DNA of 6,459 nt, taken from contig DIZU01000123.1 of NCBI GenBank assembly GCA_002429455.1, positions 1-6,459 of the forward strand. The letters run 5' to 3'. The notes under the pieces were generated by a model. That model was given only the letters and a program-made list of their open reading frames with translations, did no database searches and had not been told where the DNA came from. Of the stretch, positions 1-5,598 are shown in pieces; position 1 is the first letter of the stretch, and each line of letters begins with the position of its first letter. A program made the translations under genes and the position numbers. The DNA comes from Methylotenera sp. UBA6020. GTDB taxonomy: Bacteria > Pseudomonadota > Gammaproteobacteria > Burkholderiales > Methylophilaceae.

Positions 1-2
1 AA

Positions 3-329
3 ATTTACGGGCATATCAGTTTTACGCCAGAAATGGCCGCACTAGGACAAATATTATTACGCGCTGCTGAAAAAGTGCGTGAGGCAGTGACACTGTTATC
101 TGACATGAAAAACGCCGAGCGTATTTTACATACGTGCGAAGAAATAAACATCATTGAAGGCGAAGCGGATATTGTGATGCGCGCAGGCATGGAGCGCTTA
201 TTTGCTGAAGTTTCTGATGCACGAGCACTGATTCGCGCAAAAGAACTATACGACTTATTTGAAGCCGCAGTGGATAGCTGCGAAGATGTATCCGATGTGA
301 TCCACGGTGTAGTACTAGAAAGAATTTAA
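3..329 (+). CDS. DUF47 / PhoU-like family protein, 3' part (5' end off the window)
   Basis: The frame is open to the left edge (it reads IYGHISFTPEM before the first ATG at 33), so this is the C-terminal ~109 residues of a gene that starts outside the window; the family is usually a little over 200 residues. The visible part is all helical and charged. It has the DUF47 pattern: a TCEEINIIEGEAD stretch that parallels the conserved E/D-rich metal-binding-like motif of PhoU proteins, then KELYDLFEAAVDSCEDVSDVIHGVVLERI, the typical family C-terminus. DUF47 proteins are cytoplasmic relatives of PhoU, normally encoded directly before a PiT phosphate permease and thought to modulate it. That is the arrangement here: 12 nt separate its TAA from the pit start, and the pit ribosome-binding site overlaps its stop codon, which implies co-transcription and coupled translation. 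Family assignment is firm; the exact function is inferred. Confidence 0.88.
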   Translation: MYGHISFTPEMAALGQILLRAAEKVREAVTLLSDMKNAERILHTCEEINIIEGEADIVMRAGMERLFAEVSDARALIRAKELYDLFEAAVDSCEDVSDVIHGVVLERI

Positions 330-332
330 GGG
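328..332 (+). promoter_or_regulatory. Ribosome-binding site of pit
   Basis: AAGGG overlaps the TAA stop of the upstream DUF47 gene and lies 9 nt before the pit ATG. It supports the ATG at 342 as the start and suggests translational coupling of the two genes. Confidence 0.6.
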
Positions 333-341
333 CCAACCATT

Positions 342-1343
342 ATGATAGATCAAGCAATTGTCATCATGGCATTGCTCGTGGTGGTTGCCCTTATATTCGA
401 TTTTATGAACGGCTTTCATGACGCAGCAAACTCCATTGCACTCATGGTTTCAACCCGACTACTTACACCACAAGCCGCTGTAGTTTGGGCCGCTTTTTTT
501 AACTTGGTCGCTTTTTTATTTTTTGGCCTGCATGTAGCAAACACCGTAGGCTCAGGCATTATCAATAAAGAAATCATTGATAATGCTGTGATATTTGGCG
601 CACTGGGCGGTGCAATCTCATGGAACCTGATCACCTGGTGGTTTGGCATCCCCTCATCATCCTCTCACGCGCTGGTGGGCGGTTTAGTGGGAGCCGGATT
701 GGCCAAATCTGGCTGGAGTGCCGTTGTAGCGCAGGGGCTGATTAAAACCTCGCTGGCAATTATTCTTTCACCACTATTTGGGCTTTTGTTAGCATTAATA
801 CTGTCTATTATTGTGCTGTGGTTGTTTGAAAAATCATCACCCTACCCAACCGAACGTCGCTTTAACAAATTGCAGTTTGTTTCCTCATCGCTTTACAGCT
901 TAGGCCATGGTGGTAACGATGCTCAAAAAACCATGGGAATTATCGCCGTATTGCTATACGCCAACGGCTATATTCATGGCGAATTTCATGTGCCATTTTG
1001 GGTGGTGATTGCGTGCCAAATAGCCATGGGGCTAGGTACATTGTTTGGCGGTTGGCGCATTGTGCGCACCATGGGCATGGGCATCACGCGTATTCGTCCA
1101 TCGGGCGGGTTTTGCGCACAAACCTCTGGCGCTATTGCTTTGTTTATTGCTACATCACTTGGCATTCCCGTATCAACCACGCATACCATTACGGGCGCAA
1201 TTGTCGGGGTGGGGCTTTCTCGCCGCGTATCTGCAGTACGCTGGGGATTAGCCTCACGTATCGTATGGGCATGGGTGCTGACTATTCCATCAGCCGCTTT
1301 AATTTCCGCAATTTTCTATCACATTGGCCATACTTTTTTATAA
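342..1343 (+). CDS. pit: PiT-family inorganic phosphate transporter (low affinity)
   Basis: A 333-residue integral inner-membrane protein of the PiT family (SLC20-related), which moves inorganic phosphate, often as a metal-phosphate complex, by ion-coupled symport. It shows the family's internal duplication. The first half has GFHDAANSIA (residues 24-33) and GIPSSSSHA (102-110). The second half repeats them as GHGGNDAQKTMGII (188-201) and GIPVSTTHT (274-282). The paired GxxDAxN/GGNDAQ motifs carry the Asp residues tied to transport in the family. Between and around them are about ten hydrophobic segments, with a charged cytoplasmic stretch near residues 163-177 (FEKSSPYPTERRFNK). The length matches the short bacterial PiT form that pairs with DUF47, not the ~500-residue E. 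coli PitA form. Start: ATG 342 with AAGGG 9 nt upstream. It appears intact. No clear terminator follows it. The substrate is inferred from family and context; sulfate-permease relatives of PiT exist but are less likely beside DUF47 and pst. Confidence 0.93.
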   Translation: MIDQAIVIMALLVVVALIFDFMNGFHDAANSIALMVSTRLLTPQAAVVWAAFFNLVAFLFFGLHVANTVGSGIINKEIIDNAVIFGALGGAISWNLITWWFGIPSSSSHALVGGLVGAGLAKSGWSAVVAQGLIKTSLAIILSPLFGLLLALILSIIVLWLFEKSSPYPTERRFNKLQFVSSSLYSLGHGGNDAQKTMGIIAVLLYANGYIHGEFHVPFWVVIACQIAMGLGTLFGGWRIVRTMGMGITRIRPSGGFCAQTSGAIALFIATSLGIPVSTTHTITGAIVGVGLSRRVSAVRWGLASRIVWAWVLTIPSAALISAIFYHIGHTFL

Positions 1344-1648
1344 GTGTTGAATATACTTAATCTTACACTTAGCGCTTTTAGGCTTTTAAAAAGTATCTTG
1401 GAAAAAGGACTCATAAGAGAGCTCATTCTATTGGTAATTAGAGCGAAACATAACTTTAGAACAAAGTTTCAAATGTAGTTTAAATAGATTGCAACCATTT
1501 TGACTAAACATGCGCCTGCAATCGATAGAATTATAAAAATTGAAGAGCCAGAACATCCGATAATTAAAGAGTTTCAAAACCCTGAAAAGTAACCTTAGTA
1601 AACCGATACAACTCACTTAACTCTAGTAATATTTACTATACCAATACT
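1344..1648. other. Intergenic stretch with no convincing gene
   Basis: About 305 AT-rich bases lie between pit and the pst promoter. The pit frame stays open for 44 more codons after its TAA (1344-1475, stop TAG at 1476), without a ribosome-binding site or a recognisable product. A 7-bp inverted repeat, TAAGTGT (1341-1347) and ACACTTA (1365-1371), spans the pit stop, but its 17-nt loop and lack of a T-run make it a poor terminator. A 30-codon frame opens at TTG 1500 and ends at TAA 1592 (see findings). I see no tRNA, known riboswitch or repeat array. It probably holds the 3' UTR of pit and the distal upstream region of pstS. Confidence 0.6.
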
Positions 1649-1678
1649 CTCAATTGTCACACAAATGTCACAATTGAG
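1649..1678. repeat. 9-bp inverted repeat framing the Pho box
   Basis: The left arm CTCAATTGT (1649-1657) and right arm ACAATTGAG (1670-1678) are exact reverse complements separated by 12 nt. The arms overlap the outer parts of both Pho-box heptamers, so the same stretch carries a direct repeat (for PhoB) inside an inverted repeat. It lies upstream of the predicted transcript start, so it would act as DNA rather than RNA if it acts at all. It may be a second operator or chance. Confidence 0.5.
1654..1671 (+). promoter_or_regulatory. Pho box (PhoB operator) of the pst operon
   Basis: Two 7-bp direct repeats, TTGTCAC (1654-1660) and ATGTCAC (1665-1671), are separated by the AT-rich 4-mer ACAA, giving the 11-bp period at which PhoB monomers bind in tandem. 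The established consensus is CTGTCAT with an AT-rich 4-nt spacer; both copies share TGTCA plus a final C. The box takes the place of a -35 element, and its end lies 10 nt before a -10-like hexamer, the usual geometry of PhoB-activated promoters. It predicts induction of pstSCAB under phosphate starvation. The identification rests on sequence, spacing and position before pstS. Confidence 0.85.
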
Positions 1679-1681
1679 GAT

Positions 1682-1687
1682 TAGTAT
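1682..1687 (+). promoter_or_regulatory. -10 element of the PhoB-dependent pst promoter
   Basis: TAGTAT matches the TATAAT consensus at four of six positions, including the key A at position 2 and final T. It sits 10 nt after the second Pho-box heptamer and has no separate -35, as expected where PhoB recruits sigma-70 polymerase. Transcription would start around 1693-1696, leaving a leader of about 40 nt before the pstS ATG at 1736. Confidence 0.6.
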
Positions 1688-1724
1688 CTTTCGGTCTACA
1701 GGACATTACATATGCAAAGAAAAC

Positions 1725-1730
1725 AGGAGA
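1725..1730 (+). promoter_or_regulatory. Ribosome-binding site deciding the pstS start
   Basis: AGGAGA lies 5 nt before the ATG at 1736 and is the strongest Shine-Dalgarno match in the leader. It favours 1736 over the in-frame ATG at 1712, which has only AGGA (1700-1703). Confidence 0.7.
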
Positions 1731-1735
1731 AATTA

Positions 1736-2785
1736 ATGCAAATATCTAGCTTTAGCCTTAAGGCCACTTTATTAGCTGCTGGTCTTACCATGGCTACCAG
1801 CGCATTCGCCGTTGATATTACTGGCGCTGGCGCTACCTTTCCATACCCAATTTATGCAAAATGGGCTGAATCATATAACGTTAAAACAGGCGTAAAACTG
1901 AACTACCAATCTATCGGTTCAGGCGGTGGTATTAAACAAATCACGAACAAAACAGTTGATTTTGGTGCCTCTGACAAACCGTTAACACCTGAAGCACTCG
2001 AAAAAGCAGGCCTAATTCAGTTTCCTACTGTTGTAGGTGGTGTCGTGCCAGTAGTTAACATTCCAGGTATTACAAGTGGTGAACTACGTCTTAGTGGTGA
2101 GGTTCTTGCAAATATTTTCCTGAAAAAAATCACTAAGTGGAATGACGCGGCGATTAAAAGTTTAAATCCAAGCTTAGCATTACCAGATACAGCGATTACT
2201 GTAGTTCACCGTTCTGATGGTTCAGGTACTACTTTTGTGTTTGCGAACTATTTGAGCAAAGTAAGCAAAGAGTGGAGCTCTAAAGTAGGTGCTGATACTT
2301 CTGTCGCATGGCCAACAGGTTTGGGTGGCAAGGGTAATGAAGGTGTTGCCGCATATGCACAACGTATTAAAGGCGCTATTGGTTATGTTGAGTATGCTTA
2401 CGCTAAGGAAAACAATTTACCTGCTGTAACTATGCAAAACAGTGAAGGTGAGTTTATTAAACCGAGTATTGAAAGCTTTCAATCTGCTGCTAAATATGCG
2501 AAATGGGAAAGTGCCCCTGGTTTTTATGAAATTTTAACCAATGAACCTGGCAAAACAACATGGCCTATTGCAGGTGCTACATTTATTTTGATGCACAAAA
2601 TTCAAAGCAATCCAGAAAATGGTGCAGAAGTGCTCAAATTCTTTGATTGGGGCTACACAAGTGGCGGCTTAATGGCTAAAGCACTCGATTATGTGCCTAT
2701 GCCTGAGAGCGTTGTTAAACTTATTGAAACTAGCTGGAAGAACAATCTTAAAAGCAAAGATGGCGCTTCAGTTTGGTCTAAATAA
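1736..2785 (+). CDS. pstS: PstS, periplasmic phosphate-binding protein
   Basis: The 349-residue substrate-binding protein of the Pst ABC transporter captures inorganic phosphate in the periplasm and delivers it to PstC/PstA (E. coli PstS: 346 residues). Residues 1-25 form a Sec signal peptide: a short N-region ending in Lys9, a hydrophobic core (ATLLAAGLTMA) and an AFA cleavage site before Val26-Asp27. The mature protein opens with ITGAGATFPYPIYAKWAE. Phosphate ligands fall in GATFPYP (32-38), QSIGSGGG (58-65), GASDKP (77-82, with Asp80) and HRSDGSGTT (158-166, with Arg159 and the SGT loop). The start at ATG 1736 gives a clean signal peptide behind AGGAGA; starting at ATG 1712 would add eight charged residues. 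There is no lipobox Cys, so it is soluble rather than a lipoprotein. It is the first gene of a four-gene operon behind a Pho box. Intact, no oddities. Confidence 0.97.
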   Translation: MQISSFSLKATLLAAGLTMATSAFAVDITGAGATFPYPIYAKWAESYNVKTGVKLNYQSIGSGGGIKQITNKTVDFGASDKPLTPEALEKAGLIQFPTVVGGVVPVVNIPGITSGELRLSGEVLANIFLKKITKWNDAAIKSLNPSLALPDTAITVVHRSDGSGTTFVFANYLSKVSKEWSSKVGADTSVAWPTGLGGKGNEGVAAYAQRIKGAIGYVEYAYAKENNLPAVTMQNSEGEFIKPSIESFQSAAKYAKWESAPGFYEILTNEPGKTTWPIAGATFILMHKIQSNPENGAEVLKFFDWGYTSGGLMAKALDYVPMPESVVKLIETSWKNNLKSKDGASVWSK

Positions 2786-2842
2786 AAGTTAGATTAATGT
2801 AGTAAAATACGACATCGCTCAATTCTGAAATAGAAATGACTA

Positions 2843-2875
2843 ATGCAGGTGGGGAGGCATACCTCTCCCCTGCAT
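2843..2875 (+). other. Intercistronic stem-loop between pstS and pstC
   Basis: The RNA would fold as a 14-bp stem with a CATA loop (2858-2861). The outer stem pairs 2843-2849 with 2869-2875. A single bulged T (2850) follows, and the inner stem pairs 2851-2857 with 2862-2868, with one G-U pair. The G/C-rich inner part makes it very stable. No T-run follows (ATCACTATTAAA), so it is not a standard intrinsic terminator. Stem-loops after the binding-protein gene of ABC operons are known to protect the upstream mRNA from 3' exonucleases or to lower read-through, so that the periplasmic protein exceeds the membrane parts. That role is inferred here. Confidence 0.7.
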
Positions 2876-2916
2876 CACTATTAAACGAACAAATAAAAAT
2901 TAGAGAATCAAAATCT

Positions 2917-3873
2917 ATGTCATCTATTATGCAAAGTAAAAACATGGGGGCTAGATTAGATAAGCTGTTTCGTGGCACTACAATGTTTTTTGCTTTTCTG
3001 GTTTTTATCTTACTATTTGGCATAGTCCTCACATTATTCGTTGGTAGTTTGCCAGCGCTCAAGGCTTTTGGCCCATCTTTTTTCACAAGTACTGCATGGA
3101 ATCCAGTTGAGATTCAATTTGGTGGACTAGTACCTATTTATGGAACTTTTATCACGGCTTTAATTGCGATGGTAATAGGCATACCAGTGAGTTTTGGTAT
3201 TGCTATTTTTATCACAGAACTTTCTCCTGTTTGGCTTAAGCGCCCTATTGGTATCGCAATTGAGTTGCTTGCAGGTATTCCAAGTATTATTTATGGTATG
3301 TGGGGCTTATTTGTATTCGCCCCCTTATTTGCCGACCATGTTCAACCTTGGATAAATGACAATCTTGGTGCACTGCCACTGATAGGGCAAGTATTCCAAG
3401 GCCCGCCTATGGGTATCGGCATGTTAACCGCTGGCTTTATCTTGGCTATTATGACCATCCCATTCACCTCCTCAGTCATGCGGGATGTGTTTGAAATTGT
3501 TCCAACCATGCTTAAAGAATCTGCTTACGGATTGGGCTCGACCACTTGGGAAGTAGTATGGAATGTAGTGTTGCCATATACTAAAACAGGTGTTGTCGGC
3601 GGGATTATGTTAGGCCTCGGCCGTGCATTAGGCGAAACAATGGCTGTTACATTTGTGATTGGCAATGCTCATGAATTATCTGCCTCTCTCATGATGCCTG
3701 GTAACACTATATCCTCTGCATTAGCTAACGAATTTACTGAAGCTGTGGGTGACATATACACCTCATCACTTATTACGCTAGGCTTAACCTTATTTGTGAT
3801 TACATTTGTGGTCTTAGCGCTCGCAAAAATTCTATTGATTCGCCTATCTATGCGCGAAGGAAAACAGTCATGA
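2917..3873 (+). CDS. pstC: PstC, phosphate ABC transporter permease
   Basis: One of the two membrane subunits forming the phosphate channel of the Pst importer, paired with PstA and driven by PstB. From ATG 2917 it is 318 residues (E. coli PstC: 319). It has six likely membrane segments, near residues 22-43, 71-101, 111-136, 166-186, 222-248 and 285-309. The cytoplasmic EAA loop that docks on the ATPase is [20 protein letters not shown] (201-220), followed by [10 protein letters not shown] (235-244), typical of PstC. Start choice: an in-frame ATG at 2836 would add 27 residues (345 total), but these include codons made from the stem-loop and lack a good ribosome-binding site. ATG 2917 has AGAGA (2902-2906) 10 nt upstream and matches family length. 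ATG 2929 and ATG 2944 are weaker alternatives. The TGA stop overlaps the pstA ATG (ATGA), indicating coupled translation. Confidence 0.94.
   Translation: MSSIMQSKNMGARLDKLFRGTTMFFAFLVFILLFGIVLTLFVGSLPALKAFGPSFFTSTAWNPVEIQFGGLVPIYGTFITALIAMVIGIPVSFGIAIFITELSPVWLKRPIGIAIELLAGIPSIIYGMWGLFVFAPLFADHVQPWINDNLGALPLIGQVFQGPPMGIGMLTAGFILAIMTIPFTSSVMRDVFEIVPTMLKESAYGLGSTTWEVVWNVVLPYTKTGVVGGIMLGLGRALGETMAVTFVIGNAHELSASLMMPGNTISSALANEFTEAVGDIYTSSLITLGLTLFVITFVVLALAKILLIRLSMREGKQS
3856..3861 (+). promoter_or_regulatory. Ribosome-binding site of pstA inside pstC
   Basis: GAAGGA lies within the last codons of pstC, 8 nt before the pstA ATG at 3870. It supports this start and the overlapping ATGA junction. 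Confidence 0.6.
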
Positions 3874-4727
3874 CCCAATTAAATAATAAGCGCTATTTAA
3901 GGCGCAAAATTGTTAATAACCTTACGCTCAGCATTTCTCTTTTAACTGTCCTTTTCGCACTAACTTTTTTAGTGTGGATTTTATGGACATTATTTAGCCA
4001 AGGCCTAAGTCATGTAGGTTTAGATGTATTTACTAAAATGACACCTCCACCTGGTAGTTCAGGTGGTCTATTGAATGCCATCGTAGGCAGCTTGTATATG
4101 GTGTTGATCGCAACTTTCATTGGGACTCCTGTTGGCGTATTAGCAGGAACTTATCTTGCAGAATACGGCAAGTCTGGTTGGTTAGCACCTACCACTAGAT
4201 TTATTAATGATATTTTGCTCTCCGCACCCTCTATCGTTATCGGCTTATTTGTCTATGAAGTTGCAGTGAATACCGTAGGTCATTTTTCTGGCTGGGCAGG
4301 CGCTTTAGCACTATCACTAATAGTAATTCCTGTTGTAGTTAGAACCACAGAAAACATGATGCAATTAGTGCCTAGTACATTACGGGAAGCGGCAGCTGCA
4401 CTTGGCGCACCTTATTGGAAAGTGATTGTAAATATTGTTTATAGATCGGCGAAAACAGGCATTATGACAGGCCTGTTGCTTGCAGTAGCTCGGATTAGTG
4501 GCGAAACTGCACCACTCTTATTTACTGCACTAAACAATCAATTTTGGAGTGCAGATATGAGTAAGCCAATATCTAGCCTGGCCGTTGTGATTTTCCAATT
4601 TGCAATGAGTCCATATGAAGATTGGCAACATCTAGCCTGGGCTGGTGCACTTTTAATCACCTTATTTGTGTTGGGCCTCAATATACTAGCACGCACCATC
4701 TTCCGCCCTAGTCAATCTCAAAGCTAA
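3870..4727 (+). CDS. pstA: PstA, phosphate ABC transporter permease
   Basis: The second membrane subunit of the Pst importer, 285 residues (E. coli PstA: 296). A basic N-terminus (KRYLRRK, residues 7-13) precedes the first membrane helix (about 18-42). A periplasmic loop with a Pro/Gly-rich PPPGSSGG stretch (59-66) follows, then helices near 68-97, 112-134, 141-158, 196-220 and 255-276. The EAA loop that contacts PstB is [25 protein letters not shown] (173-197), and [14 protein letters not shown] (207-220) follows, the counterpart of PstC's [10 protein letters not shown] and diagnostic for PstA. The start overlaps the pstC stop by 4 nt, so the two permease subunits are probably made in equal amounts. 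pstB follows after 17 nt. Intact, with codon use like its neighbours. Confidence 0.95.
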   Translation: MTQLNNKRYLRRKIVNNLTLSISLLTVLFALTFLVWILWTLFSQGLSHVGLDVFTKMTPPPGSSGGLLNAIVGSLYMVLIATFIGTPVGVLAGTYLAEYGKSGWLAPTTRFINDILLSAPSIVIGLFVYEVAVNTVGHFSGWAGALALSLIVIPVVVRTTENMMQLVPSTLREAAAALGAPYWKVIVNIVYRSAKTGIMTGLLLAVARISGETAPLLFTALNNQFWSADMSKPISSLAVVIFQFAMSPYEDWQHLAWAGALLITLFVLGLNILARTIFRPSQSQS

Positions 4728-4744
4728 TTCAGGATCACTTAAAA

Positions 4745-5515
4745 ATGTCTACAGCAATGCTTCAACCAAAAATTACCACTCAAAATATGAGTTTTTACTA
4801 TGGTAAATTTCAAGCACTTAAAAACATTAATATCGAAATTCCAGCGAGTAAGGTAACTGCCTTTATTGGGCCATCTGGTTGCGGAAAATCAACGTTGTTA
4901 CGCACATTTAACCGCATGTACGAGCTCTACCCAAAGTTAAGAGTTGAAGGGAAAATCTTCCTGGATGGCAATGATATTCATTCATCAGAGCAAGATCTAA
5001 ACTTACTACGTGCAAAAGTAGGAATGGTCTTCCAAAAACCAACACCATTCCCAATGTCTATTTACGACAATGTTGCATTTGGTGTAAAGCTATATGAGAG
5101 TTTATCAAAAACTGAAATGAATGACCGTGTTGAATGGGCACTTCAAAAAGCAGCTCTTTGGAATGAAGTCAAAGACAAGCTCAACCAAAGTGGTTCTAGT
5201 TTATCAGGTGGGCAGCAACAACGTCTGTGCATTGCGCGAGGTGTTGCGGTAAAACCTAATGTGTTATTACTAGACGAGCCCTGTTCTGCATTAGACCCAA
5301 TCTCTACCGCTCGTATTGAAGAACTTATTCATGAGCTGAAAAAAGATTACACCATTGTAATTGTGACGCATAACATGCAGCAGGCTGCACGTGTTTCAGA
5401 CTACACTGCCTATATGTACTTAGGTGAATTAATTGAGTATGGTGATACAGACATGATCTTTACCCGCCCAAGCCACCGTGAAACTGAAGATTACATTACA
5501 GGTAAGTTTGGTTAA
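4745..5515 (+). CDS. pstB: PstB, phosphate ABC transporter ATP-binding protein
   Basis: The cytoplasmic ATPase that powers phosphate import through PstC/PstA, 256 residues (E. coli PstB: 257). All ABC motifs are intact: Walker [10 protein letters not shown] (42-50), Q-loop [11 protein letters not shown] with Gln97, signature LSGGQQQR (153-160), Walker B LLLDEP (174-179), D-loop SALD (181-184) and switch His209 in [19 protein letters not shown] and the end [13 protein letters not shown] are characteristic of PstB rather than other ABC importers. The start at ATG 4745 has AGGA (4731-4734) 10 nt upstream. It is the last gene of the operon: a strong terminator follows 20 nt after its TAA. In many proteobacteria phoU comes next, and it is absent here. 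Confidence 0.97.
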   Translation: MSTAMLQPKITTQNMSFYYGKFQALKNINIEIPASKVTAFIGPSGCGKSTLLRTFNRMYELYPKLRVEGKIFLDGNDIHSSEQDLNLLRAKVGMVFQKPTPFPMSIYDNVAFGVKLYESLSKTEMNDRVEWALQKAALWNEVKDKLNQSGSSLSGGQQQRLCIARGVAVKPNVLLLDEPCSALDPISTARIEELIHELKKDYTIVIVTHNMQQAARVSDYTAYMYLGELIEYGDTDMIFTRPSHRETEDYITGKFG

Positions 5516-5535
5516 GTTGACTTAATATAGAAAGA

Positions 5536-5570
5536 CAATAAAAAAGCCAGCTAAGCTGGCTTTTTTATTG
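5536..5570. terminator. Bidirectional intrinsic terminator between pstB and the glycosyltransferase gene
   Basis: A perfect 16-bp inverted repeat (5536-5551 and 5555-5570) with a TAA loop. The core is GCCAGC/GCTGGC, flanked by a run of six A on the left and six T on the right. Read on the + strand it gives a hairpin followed by U6 to end the pst operon. Read on the - strand it gives the mirror structure to end the convergent glycosyltransferase gene, whose stop lies 28 nt away. Confidence 0.93.
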
Positions 5571-5598
5571 CTCATATTCTTTGCCTACAAATTACACG

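Noticed and set aside
998..1360. 120-codon + strand frame inside pit, and other overlapping frames within the known genes
   Set aside because: These lie in alternative frames of firmly identified genes, have unnatural composition such as many His and Trp, and show no family features.
1341..1371. Inverted repeat TAAGTGT/ACACTTA as a pit terminator
   Set aside because: Only 7 bp, AT-rich, with a 17-nt loop and no following T-run.
1344..1475. 44-codon open continuation of the pit frame after its TAA, with GTG at 1344
   Set aside because: No separate ribosome-binding site, no family resemblance, and a run of this length is plausible by chance. Pit already ends at the usual family length, so it is not a broken C-terminus.
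1428..1616. 62-codon frame on the - strand in the pit-pstS gap
   Set aside because: It is rich in Leu, Phe, Asn and Cys as expected from translated AT-rich noncoding DNA, has no recognisable motif or clear ribosome-binding site, and conflicts with the likely leader region of pst.
2836..2916. N-terminal extension of pstC from ATG 2836
   Set aside because: It would translate through the strong stem-loop, lacks a good Shine-Dalgarno and makes the protein 27 residues longer than the family norm; ATG 2917 gives 318 residues.
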